A stretch of 21,134 bases of DNA from contig JAEZSC010000009.1 of NCBI GenBank assembly GCA_023422005.1, positions 1-21,134 on the forward strand, written 5' to 3'. The translations under genes and the position numbers were made by a program. The stretch is from Bacillota bacterium (GTDB lineage Bacteria; Bacillota; Clostridia; Christensenellales; UMGS416). Below the pieces are notes generated by a model, which was not told where the DNA came from, made no database searches, and saw only the letters and a program-made list of their open reading frames with translations. Shown here piece by piece: positions 9,728 through 16,123 of this stretch; position 1 is the first letter of the stretch, and every line of letters begins with the position of its first letter.

Positions 9728-9994
9728 ATGGCTGACAAGACCTTCGGCGAAAAGACCTGCCCCGGTTCCGCCAACATCAGCGGTACTCCCACGCTGGCCG
9801 TGAAGCGTTGCCCCGAATGCGGCCACGAAGTGGAACTCTTCAGCACCGACGTGCAGCAGAACTGCCCCGGCTGCGGCTTTGTCGTATACAACAACATACA
9901 GTCCTGCATCCGCTGGTGCCGCAAGGCCCGTGAGTGCGTGGGGGAGGAGAAGTATCTGGAACTGATGAAGGTGAGTGCTCCTCCAAAAGAATAG
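9728..9994 (+). CDS. Small cysteine-rich zinc-ribbon protein
   Basis: An 88-residue soluble protein with eight cysteines: Cys11, CPEC at 28-31, CPGC at 46-49, and Cys60, Cys64 and Cys70. The two CPxC knuckles form a zinc ribbon; the further cysteines in QSCIRWCRKAREC could bind a second metal or a cluster. AAGGAG lies 8 nt before the ATG. It follows clpC by 61 bp, with a strong hairpin between them, and I see no promoter in that gap, so it may be expressed by read-through of the heat-shock operon. The end is charged and lacks membrane segments. Its function is unknown to me. Confidence 0.8.
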   Translation: MADKTFGEKTCPGSANISGTPTLAVKRCPECGHEVELFSTDVQQNCPGCGFVVYNNIQSCIRWCRKARECVGEEKYLELMKVSAPPKE

Positions 9995-10031
9995 TTGATT
10001 TTGCATGAGCATGGTTAATGAAGTACGTGAA

Positions 10032-10061
10032 TTGACAAACAGAAGGTCATCCGCTTATATT
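10032..10061 (+). promoter_or_regulatory. Strong sigma-A promoter of the EamA transporter gene
   Basis: A perfect TTGACA (10032-10037) and TATATT (10056-10061) lie 18 bp apart. Transcription would start near 10068, which argues against the GTG at 10070 as translation start. Confidence 0.75.
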
Positions 10062-10099
10062 GTATCCCTGTGTGTATGATGCAAATGCGGAGACTGATG

Positions 10100-11041
10100 A
10101 TGTTTCAACGTTTAAAGCCTTATCTTGCGATGACTGCCACCTGTGTTCTGTTTGCGTTCTCTTTTCTTTTCACAAAAGATGCGACCAGATATCTGACGAC
10201 TTTTCAGCTGCTTGGGTATCGTTTTCTCGTGGCTGCCGTCGTATTGACGATTTTGGCACTTTTCAAAGTTGTAAGGCTTAACCTGACAATCAGTAAGGTT
10301 AGGTCCATGCTCTTGCTGACTCTGTTGTTGCCCGTGACATATTTCATCTGCGAAACCAACGGCGTACGCCTGACAACGACGTCGGAAACCGGCATTATCA
10401 TGGCGCTGGGCCCCATCGTCATAACGCTCTTTTCGGTGCTCATCATGAGGGAGAAGCTGCCGGTGTTCCGGTGGGTCTCGGCGGCGGTATCGGTTTCAGG
10501 TGCCGTCGTTATGGTGCTGGCGCAGGGCTTTCAGGCAGACATCAGCCATTCACTAGGCTATTTGGCTCTACTGGGTGCGGTGGTGTCCGGCGGGTTGTAT
10601 AACCCGCTGTCCAAGAAGGTTTCCGAACACAGCACGCCCATTGAAATTACCTTTGTGATGATGTGGGTCGGCGCCATTGTTTTTAATTGCTTCATCGGTT
10701 TGCCGATGGCGGCTATGAACGGAACACTGGGTTCCTATTTCACCAGCTTACTGACTCCGCGTGTCGCGATTGGCATGGTTTATCTGGGTGTCGGCTGCTC
10801 CGTGGTTGCTTTCTTCTTTCAAAACTACGCACTTTCCAAGCTTAAAACGAGCGTTGTAGGCGCCTATGGCAACATCATGCCTGTGATCACGGTGTTGGCT
10901 GGAATGCTGATAAATGGCGATCGTCTGTCGCCGCTGCAGTGTGTCGGTGCGGCGCTGATCTTCGGTGGTATCTGGGGAAGCTTGCGTCGCTTCAGGGAGC
11001 CTGCCAAGGAGCAGGCTGCAGTGGAAGCAATCACGGGTTAG
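10100..11041 (+). CDS. EamA/DMT-superfamily transporter
   Basis: An integral membrane protein of 313 residues with about ten hydrophobic segments in two EamA repeats, as in drug/metabolite exporters. The first repeat starts at MTATCVLFAFSFLFTKDATR; the second begins near LGYLALLGAVVSGGLYNPLSKK, and the conserved end TVLAGMLINGDRLSPLQCVGAALIFGGI is present. The substrate cannot be read. The frame is open from a GTG at 10070, but that lies at the predicted transcription start. ATG 10100, 7 nt after GGAG, fits better; ATG 10097 is also possible. It is a single-gene unit with its own promoter. The 5' part looks richer in A and T than the flanking genes, a weak hint of separate origin. Confidence 0.88.
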   Translation: MFQRLKPYLAMTATCVLFAFSFLFTKDATRYLTTFQLLGYRFLVAAVVLTILALFKVVRLNLTISKVRSMLLLTLLLPVTYFICETNGVRLTTTSETGIIMALGPIVITLFSVLIMREKLPVFRWVSAAVSVSGAVVMVLAQGFQADISHSLGYLALLGAVVSGGLYNPLSKKVSEHSTPIEITFVMMWVGAIVFNCFIGLPMAAMNGTLGSYFTSLLTPRVAIGMVYLGVGCSVVAFFFQNYALSKLKTSVVGAYGNIMPVITVLAGMLINGDRLSPLQCVGAALIFGGIWGSLRRFREPAKEQAAVEAITG

Positions 11042-11109
11042 GGAGAGGATCCATCCACATTGCATAAACGAGCGAAATCGCCCGGTTTCGCCAAGTGCTA
11101 AAAAGGGGC

Positions 11110-11138
11110 TTGCAAACTTAAGCCATATCGTGTAAACT
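11110..11138 (+). promoter_or_regulatory. Promoter of tRNA-Val
   Basis: TTGCAA (11110-11115) and TAAACT (11133-11138) are 17 bp apart. The -10 ends 20 bp before the mature tRNA, which leaves a short 5' leader. Confidence 0.6.
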
Positions 11139-11158
11139 ATCCCTTGCAAATCGTACTT

Positions 11159-11234
11159 GGTCTGTTGGCTCAGTCGGTAGAGCACCTCGTTCACATCGAG
11201 GGGGTCGTTGGTTCGAGTCCAACACAGACCACCA
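11159..11234 (+). tRNA. tRNA-Val (anticodon CAC)
   Basis: A complete cloverleaf of 76 nt including an encoded CCA. The acceptor arm is GGTCTGT / ACAGACC, the D arm GCTC / GAGC, the anticodon arm CCTCG / CGAGG with loop TTCACAT (anticodon CAC, reading GUG), and the T arm GTTGG / CCAAC with loop TTCGAGT. The discriminator base is A. The gene stands alone, with a promoter upstream and an intrinsic terminator right after it. Confidence 0.96.
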
Positions 11235-11239
11235 CACCG

Positions 11240-11268
11240 GGGCTGTCACTGAAAGTGACAGCCCTTTT
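11240..11268 (+). terminator. Intrinsic terminator of tRNA-Val
   Basis: GGGCTGTCACT (11240-11250) and AGTGACAGCCC (11254-11264) form a perfect 11-bp stem with a GAA loop, followed by TTTT. Confidence 0.88.
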
Positions 11269-11296
11269 CGCATGGGACATTGCGGTGTCCCATGCG
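11269..11296. repeat. 11-bp hairpin directly after the tRNA terminator
   Basis: CGCATGGGACA and TGTCCCATGCG pair perfectly around a 6-nt loop. No T-run follows. It starts at the first base after the terminator T-run. Confidence 0.55.
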
Positions 11297-11300
11297 ATTC

Positions 11301-11370
11301 AGACGGACTGTACTTTGTTTTCGTTGCCCGCCACCGCGCATGTCGCTGGCGGGCATTTGCCTGTCCGTCT
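11301..11370. repeat. Nested inverted repeat containing hairpin repeat R1, copy a
   Basis: An outer stem AGACGGAC / GTCCGTCT (11301-11308, 11363-11370) encloses an inner stem TGCCCGCCA / TGGCGGGCA (11325-11333, 11347-11355). The 29-nt core at 11326-11354 recurs on the opposite strand at 11652-11680 with 24 of 29 bases identical. Confidence 0.65.
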
Positions 11371-11501
11371 CACACGTGCTTTACAAGCTCGCATAGACAC
11401 GCCGCTGTTGCGGATCTTTTGTTTTCTCTTTCTAGGTATCGGTTTCCTCGGCGGAATGAATCCGCCGTCGGTATCAGCTTTCATTTTCAAATTCGCTTAT
11501 T

Positions 11502-11518
11502 TTTAGTAGAATACTAAA
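11502..11518. repeat. AT-rich dyad, possible operator
   Basis: TTTAGTA and TACTAAA form a perfect 7-bp dyad around GAA within an AT-rich island. TTTTCA (11484-11489) and TAGAAT (11507-11512), 17 bp apart, make a weak promoter candidate that would overlap it. Confidence 0.35.
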
Positions 11519-11651
11519 TCAGATATGCTTTTATTGCCGACGGCCGGTTTACCTGGCCAAGGCAACGAGCAATCAGCTAGAACCGATCACAAAAGCCCGC
11601 CGCAGCGATCCTTTGTTTCCATGAGATCTATTATGAGACGCACATGGAGAA

Positions 11652-11680
11652 GCCCGCTGGCGACATGTGCGGCAGCGGGC
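11652..11680 (-). repeat. Hairpin repeat R1, copy b (inverted)
   Basis: This is the reverse-strand partner of 11326-11354. It starts GCCCGCT and ends AGCGGGC, and on the minus strand it differs from copy a at five positions. Four of these make up two exchanged base pairs in the stem (C-G to T-A and A-T to G-C), so the fold is kept. Confidence 0.7.
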
Positions 11681-11729
11681 AAAGTGAATCCAAGAACAAG
11701 GTAGTCGAAAGCAGGGGGTGGCGCTGCCC

Positions 11730-11794
11730 CGGCTTTGCGCAGTGTTGGCTCTGCCGACATGAGAGCAAAGCCGATCGCACCGCTTGCGGTGCGA
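11730..11794. repeat. Nested hairpin plus adjacent 9-bp hairpin
   Basis: An outer stem CGGCTTTGC / GCAAAGCCG (11730-11738, 11765-11773) encloses TGTTGGC / GCCGACA (11743-11749, 11753-11759, one G-T pair). One base later, TCGCACCGC / GCGGTGCGA (11775-11783, 11786-11794) forms a perfect stem with a TT loop. Confidence 0.55.
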
Positions 11795-11807
11795 AGGCCT
11801 CGGCGGG

Positions 11808-11851
11808 GGCTGGCCGCGTGCTACGCACGCTGCTCGCCTATGCGACCTAGG
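11808..11851 (+). repeat. Dispersed structured repeat R2, copy a
   Basis: A 44-nt segment that aligns without gaps to 19961-20004 (32 of 44 identical). Its stem GCGTGC / GCACGC has a 3-nt loop. Long-range arms CGGCGGGGG (11801-11809) and CCCCCGCCG (11859-11867) could enclose it. Confidence 0.65.
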
Positions 11852-11876
11852 AGAAGTTCCCCCGCCGAAAAAGCAC

Positions 11877-11907
11877 TTGACTTTGACGTCGCGTCGCACC
11901 TTATGCT
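11877..11907 (+). promoter_or_regulatory. Long-spacer promoter of the merR-type gene
   Basis: TTGACT (11877-11882) and TATGCT (11902-11907) lie 19 bp apart, the over-long spacing typical of promoters activated by MerR-family proteins. A short dyad GACG-TCG-CGTC (11885-11895) lies inside the spacer. This suggests autoregulation by the encoded protein. Confidence 0.6.
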
Positions 11908-11927
11908 CGATGTGACAGGAGGACGAC

Positions 11928-12926
11928 ATGCAGGTTCAGACACAGACCATCACCGAGGTTTCCAGGCTGTACGGCCTCTCCACGCGGGCGCTGCGCTATT
12001 ATGAGAGCATGGGGCTCATAGCAAGCAGCAAGAAGGAAGGCTATTCCTATCGCGTGTATGAGGCCGACGAACTGCATAAGCTGCGCCAGATCGTGCTGCT
12101 GCGCAAGCTGCGCATTCCGCTCAAGACCATCGGGGCCATCGTCAAGAATGCCGACGCATCCGCGGCAGTGGAGGCATTCCGGGAGAGCATGGCCCAGTTG
12201 GACGCGGAGATCAATGCCCTGAGCACGATCCGCTCGCTGCTGGCGGCTCTGATCACCCGCTTGCAGGCGCAGCTGGATGAGCCCATCGCACCGGCGCTGC
12301 TGGATGATGTCATCGTGGGTCTGCTGAAGTCCGTCGCTCCTGTACAATTGAGCAGAAAGGATAACACAGACATGGAAGAACTCAACCGCGCCAACGAAAC
12401 CCTCTCTCAACTCACCGACGTGCGCATCGTCTATCTGCCGCCGGCCACCGTGGCAGCCAGCCACTACATCGGCGACGAGCCGGAAAACAACGCATCCCGC
12501 CCGCTGTTCGCCTTCATACGGGAAAGCGGCCTGATCCAGCGCAAGCCTGATATGCGTATGTATGGGTTTAACCACCCCAATCCCCCCGAAGGCGGCGGTG
12601 TCTACGGCTACGAGTTCTGGATTACAATCCCCGAGGAGATGGATGTGCCCGCGCCGCTGCTCAAGAAACGCTTCCCCGGCGGGTTGTACGCGGCCCATGC
12701 CATCCAGATGGGGAACTTCCACGAATGGGGCTGGCTGCACAACTGGGTGCAGAGCAGCGCGGAATACCAGGAGAACTGCTCGCCGGAAGGATCGCAGATC
12801 ATGTACGGCCTGCTGGAGGAGCATCTGAACATTATCCACCATGTGGGCAACTCCGACGCCGAGACCCTCCATGCTCCTGTTGTGCAGCTTGACTTGCTCT
12901 ATCCCATCAAGCCCAGAGTGAAGTAA
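11928..12926 (+). CDS. MerR family regulator with GyrI-like effector-binding domain
   Basis: A 332-residue activator-type regulator. Residues 7-75 form the MerR winged helix-turn-helix (TITEVSRLYGLSTRALRYYESMGL, then GYSYRVYEADELHKLRQI). A coiled coil for dimerisation follows (about 80-120). From about 155 to the end there is a domain like the GyrI/BmrR effector domain that binds small, often cationic, molecules (YGYEFWITIPEEM; LYAAHAIQMGNFHEWGWLHNWV). The ATG has AGGAGG 5 nt upstream. The neighbouring EamA transporter could be a target, as such regulators often control exporters, but the tRNA and the hairpin region lie between them. The ligand is unknown. An intrinsic terminator follows. Confidence 0.9.
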   Translation: MQVQTQTITEVSRLYGLSTRALRYYESMGLIASSKKEGYSYRVYEADELHKLRQIVLLRKLRIPLKTIGAIVKNADASAAVEAFRESMAQLDAEINALSTIRSLLAALITRLQAQLDEPIAPALLDDVIVGLLKSVAPVQLSRKDNTDMEELNRANETLSQLTDVRIVYLPPATVAASHYIGDEPENNASRPLFAFIRESGLIQRKPDMRMYGFNHPNPPEGGGVYGYEFWITIPEEMDVPAPLLKKRFPGGLYAAHAIQMGNFHEWGWLHNWVQSSAEYQENCSPEGSQIMYGLLEEHLNIIHHVGNSDAETLHAPVVQLDLLYPIKPRVK

Positions 12927-12952
12927 AAAACGGCGAACGGCGGCGTTATTCC

Positions 12953-12990
12953 GGCGGTGTTGGTTTATTTGAAACCTTCACCGCCCTTTT
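12953..12990 (+). terminator. Terminator of the merR-type gene
   Basis: GGCGGTG / CACCGCC (12953-12959, 12979-12985) and inner GGTTT / AAACC (12962-12966, 12972-12976) form a long stem with a symmetric TT/TT internal loop, followed by CTTTT. Confidence 0.8.
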
Positions 12991-13006
12991 CTGTGACTTA
13001 AGTTGT

Positions 13007-13035
13007 TTTACTTGGTTGTGACAGGGTATTATAAT
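13007..13035 (+). promoter_or_regulatory. Promoter of hpf
   Basis: TTTACT (13007-13012) and a consensus TATAAT (13030-13035) are 17 bp apart. The predicted leader is about 60 nt, ending in AAGGAGG before the hpf ATG. Confidence 0.7.
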
Positions 13036-13104
13036 GATAACAACTTCCCGGTCCCTTTCCCGACCGATGGGATCCACATCCAATTTAGCGAAGGAGGATG
13101 ACCC

Positions 13105-13638
13105 ATGAACATCCAGATCACCGGCAAAAACATCACCGTGACGGATTCCCTGCGCGAGTCAGTCCAGAAGAAGCTCAAGAAACTCGACCGTTACTTCGAA
13201 CCCGATACCGAGGTGACTGTCGTCTTATCCATAGAAAGGGCGCGCCAGCTCGTCGAGGTTACGATCCCCTTAAGCGGCGTGATCCTGCGCGGTGAAGAGA
13301 GCACCGACGATATGTACAGCTCCATGGAGGGTGTCGTCCGCAAGCTGGAAAAACAGATCCACCACCACCGCACCCGCCTGGAGCGCCGTCTGCGCGGCGA
13401 CGCCTTCTACGATCTCTCCGGAGCACCCGAGGAGGGCGATGCGGAGCCCGCACAGAAGGTCGTGCGCACCAAGCGCTTCGCGGTGAAGCCGCTGGATGTG
13501 GACGAGGCCGCATTGCAGATGCAGCTGCTGGGCCATGACTTCTTCGTTTTCATGAATGCCGACTCCGGCGAGGTCAATGTGATCTACAAGCGCAAGGACG
13601 GCAACTTCGGTCTGATCGAGCCGCAGTACGAAGACTGA
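13105..13638 (+). CDS. hpf: Ribosome hibernation promoting factor, long form (HPF/RaiA)
   Basis: A ribosome-binding factor of 177 residues that dimerises 70S ribosomes into inactive 100S particles in stationary phase or stress. Residues 1-95 form the S30AE beta-alpha-beta-beta-beta-alpha domain (MNIQITGKNITVTDSLRE ... IHHHRTRLERRLRG). After an acidic linker (about 107-114) the C-terminal dimerisation domain (about 120-177) is present (RTKRFAVKPLDVDEAALQMQLLGHDFFVF ... VIYKRKDGNFGLIEP), so this is the long form typical of Firmicutes. AAGGAGG lies 7 nt before the ATG. It is monocistronic, with a promoter upstream and a terminator shared with the convergent rarD-like gene. Confidence 0.96.
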   Translation: MNIQITGKNITVTDSLRESVQKKLKKLDRYFEPDTEVTVVLSIERARQLVEVTIPLSGVILRGEESTDDMYSSMEGVVRKLEKQIHHHRTRLERRLRGDAFYDLSGAPEEGDAEPAQKVVRTKRFAVKPLDVDEAALQMQLLGHDFFVFMNADSGEVNVIYKRKDGNFGLIEPQYED

Positions 13639-13688
13639 TTCGCGGTTGACGCCGCGGCGTCATCAGGCCAAAGCAATACATGAGCAAC

Positions 13689-13728
13689 AAAAGCCTCCCG
13701 GTGACAACCGTCGCCGGGAGGCTTTTTT
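13689..13728. terminator. Bidirectional terminator between hpf and the rarD-like gene
   Basis: AAAAGCCTCCCGG (13689-13701) and CCGGGAGGC (13714-13722) form a strong stem with a 12-nt loop. TTTTTT follows on the plus strand, and the minus strand has GGCTTTTG. It serves both convergent genes. Confidence 0.9.
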
Positions 13729-13744
13729 GTTTGATGGGAAAGCG

Positions 13745-14650
13745 CTACAGGCTGGTCTGCTCCAGCTTTTTCAGGTTCTTCGCCAGGTTCAGCTGTGAGG
13801 CTGAATAGATGGCCAGCGCCGACCAGATGAAGCAAAACGCAATGAGATCCACCGCCGTGAAGCTCTCGTGATAGATCAGCACGCCGATCAGCAGGCTCAG
13901 GGTTGGTGAGACATATTGCGTAAAGCCGATCAGCGACATCGGCAGCCGCCGCGCGCCGCTGGCGAACAGCAGCAGCGGTATGGCGGTCACAACGCCGGCG
14001 CCCAACAGCAGCAGCACGACCCAGGCAGGCTGCGTACCGAAGGCGCCCTGCCCGCCGGCATGGCGGACACCAAGATAGACCGCCGCCAGCGGGATCAGCA
14101 TCGCCGTTTCCAGCGTCAACCCGAGGATGGAGCTGACCTTGATGGTTTTTTTCATGGCTCCATACAGCGCGAAGGAGATGGCCAGACCCAGGGATACCCA
14201 AGGCACTTTTCCATATTGCACGGTTTTGATGATGACACCGGTCAGCGCGATGACCAGCGCCGCCGCCGTCCACCGGTTCAGCTTTTCCTTGAAGAGGAAC
14301 ACGCCCAGCGCCACGGCCAACAGCGGGTTGATGTAATATCCGAGGCTGGCGTCCACAATCCGGCCGGAGTTCACCGCCCAGATATAAAGACCCCAGTTGA
14401 TGGCAATCAGCAGGGACGCAATGAAGATGGATACCATCGTCTTTTTGTCCTTCAAAATGCGTACCATCGGTTCCCACTGCCTGGTAACCAGAACGATCAG
14501 TACGGTAAACACAAAGGCCCATACGATCCTGTTTGCCAGAATTTCCATGGAGAACACGCGGTCAACCAGTTTCCAGTAAATTGGCAGGATTCCCCATAAA
14601 CCATAGGCAGCTATGGCGTAATATACACCTGCTGTTTTTTTACGATCCAT
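13745..14650 (-). CDS. rarD: RarD-like EamA family transporter
   Basis: A membrane protein of 301 residues with about ten hydrophobic segments and the signature features of the RarD subgroup of the EamA family (YAIAAYGLWGILPIYWKL; INWGLYIWAVNSGRIVDASLGYYINPL; LLLFASGARRLPMSLIGFTQYVSPT). RarD proteins are known by homology to chloramphenicol-sensitivity genes, and their substrate is not settled. The frame extends upstream to a TTG (14689), but ATG 14650 is preferred: it has AGGA about 12 nt upstream, the homologous sequence begins there, and the longer frame starts close to the predicted transcription start. The gene is on the minus strand, convergent with hpf and divergent from spoIIR. Confidence 0.92.
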   Translation of the reverse strand: MDRKKTAGVYYAIAAYGLWGILPIYWKLVDRVFSMEILANRIVWAFVFTVLIVLVTRQWEPMVRILKDKKTMVSIFIASLLIAINWGLYIWAVNSGRIVDASLGYYINPLLAVALGVFLFKEKLNRWTAAALVIALTGVIIKTVQYGKVPWVSLGLAISFALYGAMKKTIKVSSILGLTLETAMLIPLAAVYLGVRHAGGQGAFGTQPAWVVLLLLGAGVVTAIPLLLFASGARRLPMSLIGFTQYVSPTLSLLIGVLIYHESFTAVDLIAFCFIWSALAIYSASQLNLAKNLKKLEQTSL

Positions 14651-14691
14651 CTTCTTGCACCATCCTATGTTTATCTGAGCACGCTTCAACG

Positions 14692-14720
14692 ATCATATCA
14701 CCAGCATTCGACCAATTCAA
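14692..14720 (-). promoter_or_regulatory. Promoter of the rarD-like gene (minus strand)
   Basis: On the minus strand TTGAAT (14720-14715) and TATGAT (14697-14692) are 17 bp apart, about 40 bp before the chosen ATG. Confidence 0.65.
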
Positions 14721-14750
14721 CCTGACGAGGCATGGGAAATCCCTGTGCAT

Positions 14751-14780
14751 GTATGGATATAACACCCGCTGCCAATACTT
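14751..14780 (+). promoter_or_regulatory. Sigma-F-type forespore promoter of spoIIR
   Basis: GTATG (14751-14755) and GCCAATACTT (14771-14780) lie 15 bp apart. They fit the sigma-F/sigma-G -35 (GHATR) and the sigma-F -10 (G-rich start, then A-n-A-n-T-w). spoIIR is known to be transcribed by sigma-F in Bacillus. Transcription would start near 14787, downstream of the first in-frame ATG. Confidence 0.6.
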
Positions 14781-14813
14781 CCCATGTCAAAATTGACTAT
14801 GGGAGGCAAGAAT

Positions 14814-15452
14814 TTGAGAAAATTGCTCATACTAGGAATCGTATTGATGGGCGCGATGCTCGTGATCGCGACGTGCGCGGCTCAGAAGCCCATTCGTACC
14901 GACGTCATCCGCCTGCACATCCTGGCCAACAGCGATAGTGAAAAGGACCAAAGCCAGAAGCTATGGGTGCGGGACTTGGTGCTGGACCGCTGGGGCGGCA
15001 AACTGAGCGCGCTGGGCGACGCCCAGACCGCCTGGAAGGACTTGGGCAAGCTGGCGCCGGACATCGAGAAGGACATCGCCCAAACGCTCAAGGCCAACGG
15101 CATTGGCTACAGCGTGGATGTGCGCACCGGCGTGTTCGACTTCCCCGATCGGGAGTATGAAGGTGTAAAGTTCCCCGCGGGAAAGTATGAGGCGCTGCAG
15201 ATCCGCCTGGGTGAGGCCAAGGGGCGCAACTGGTGGTGCGTGATGTTCCCACCGCTGTGCCTTGTGGGCGCCGACGAAAACTTTGACATCGAGAAATACA
15301 AGCAGATGGTGCGCGACCTGGAACAGGGCGGCGAGCAGCCCGAAGCGCCGGTGCGCTCGTGGCTGGCGGACAAGATGGGCGCCGGCAAACAATGGGATTC
15401 ATCCTTTGCCGATTGGGTGAAGGAATTCTGGTTGAGTGGGGATGGCAAATGA
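14814..15452 (+). CDS. spoIIR: Stage II sporulation protein R (SpoIIR)
   Basis: A secreted forespore signalling protein of 212 residues. In sporulating Firmicutes it is made in the forespore and triggers SpoIIGA to process pro-sigma-E in the mother cell. The N terminus has a signal or anchor segment (LLILGIVLMGAMLVIATCAA). Family hallmarks are IRLHILANSDSEKDQSQKL (32-50), FPAGKYEALQIRLGEAKG and NWWCVMFPPLC. The start is inferred to be TTG 14814, which has GGGAGG 7 nt upstream. In-frame ATGs at 14784 and 14799 lack a ribosome binding site and lie at the predicted transcription start. Its stop overlaps the sleB start (ATGA), so the two are co-translated. Confidence 0.93.
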   Translation: MRKLLILGIVLMGAMLVIATCAAQKPIRTDVIRLHILANSDSEKDQSQKLWVRDLVLDRWGGKLSALGDAQTAWKDLGKLAPDIEKDIAQTLKANGIGYSVDVRTGVFDFPDREYEGVKFPAGKYEALQIRLGEAKGRNWWCVMFPPLCLVGADENFDIEKYKQMVRDLEQGGEQPEAPVRSWLADKMGAGKQWDSSFADWVKEFWLSGDGK

Positions 15453-16123
15453 CGAGGCAGTTTCGGGCAATTGTGTCGGTGGCAATGCTGGTGGTGGTGT
15501 GCGCTTCACTGGGCATGGCTGCACCCATTGCGCTCAAGCGCGGCGACTCCGGTTCCGACGTGGAAAAGGTGCAGAGCAAGCTTAAGCAATGGGGCTATTA
15601 TGACGGGCCCATCGACGGCATCTATGGGTCGGGAACCGTGGAGGCGGTCAAGTTCTTCCAACGGCGCAACGGCCTGACGCCGGACGGTGTCGTTGGCGAC
15701 GCCACAGCCCGGGCCATCGGTATCACCATCGGCAAGGGCAGTGCAGGCACACCTTCCCGGGGAGGCGCAGCATCGGGCGATGTTTATCTGCTGGCCCGCG
15801 CCGTCTATGGCGAGGCCCGCGGCGAGCCCTATGCCGGGCAGGTTGCCATAGCGGCGGTGATCCTGAACCGCATCAACGATTCGAGATTTCCCCATACGAT
15901 TGCCGGCGTCATCTATCAGCCCGGAGCCTTCACGGCTGTCGCCGATGGTCAGATCAACCTGTCGCCTGACGACACGGCCATCCGCGCCGCCCGCGACGCT
16001 CTGAACGGTTGGGACCCGAGCGGCGGCGCCATCTACTATTGGAACCCGGCTACAGCCACCAGCAAATGGATCTGGTCGCGTACGATCATTACCGTGATAG
16101 GGAGGCATAACTTTGGGGTCTGA
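15449..16123 (+). CDS. sleB: Spore cortex-lytic enzyme SleB
   Basis: A 224-residue exported lytic enzyme that degrades spore cortex peptidoglycan during germination. Residues 1-25 are a signal peptide (TRQFRAIVSVAMLVVVC... AAP). Residues about 28-92 form a peptidoglycan-binding domain (LKRGDSGSDVEKVQSKL ... FFQRRNGLTPDGVVGDAT). Residues about 111-224 form the hydrolase (SleB/CwlJ) domain; Glu122 in AVYGEARGEPYAGQ is the probable catalytic acid, and the end KWIWSRTIITVIGRHNFGV is typical. The ATG overlaps the spoIIR stop by 4 bp; a longer open frame from 15359 runs inside spoIIR and is not used. It overlaps ypeB, its usual partner. Confidence 0.95.
   Translation: MTRQFRAIVSVAMLVVVCASLGMAAPIALKRGDSGSDVEKVQSKLKQWGYYDGPIDGIYGSGTVEAVKFFQRRNGLTPDGVVGDATARAIGITIGKGSAGTPSRGGAASGDVYLLARAVYGEARGEPYAGQVAIAAVILNRINDSRFPHTIAGVIYQPGAFTAVADGQINLSPDDTAIRAARDALNGWDPSGGAIYYWNPATATSKWIWSRTIITVIGRHNFGV

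Larger units (their letters stand above)
11269..11927. other. Gene-free, hairpin-dense region between tRNA-Val and the merR-type gene
   Basis: I find no reading frame with a believable ribosome binding site or family-like sequence here. The stretch instead holds many inverted repeats: 11269-11296, 11301-11370 (nested), 11449-11467, 11502-11518, 11652-11680, 11730-11773 (nested), 11775-11794 and 11801-11867 (nested). The part around 11475-11535 is AT-rich, unlike the rest. Two pairs of repeats are described separately. The 3' end carries the promoter of the merR-type gene. Confidence 0.6.

Noticed and set aside
11159..11234. tRNA-Val as the attachment site of an integrated element
   Set aside because: No integrase gene and no duplicated tRNA 3' end are visible in the window.
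11644..11850. Plus-strand frame of 68 codons in the gap after tRNA-Val
   Set aside because: There is no ribosome binding site, it has random-looking composition, and it runs through several hairpin repeats.
15359..15448. Upstream extension of sleB inside spoIIR
   Set aside because: The added residues precede a perfect signal peptide and lie within spoIIR. ATG 15449 has the classic ATGA overlap and a GGGGA ribosome binding site.
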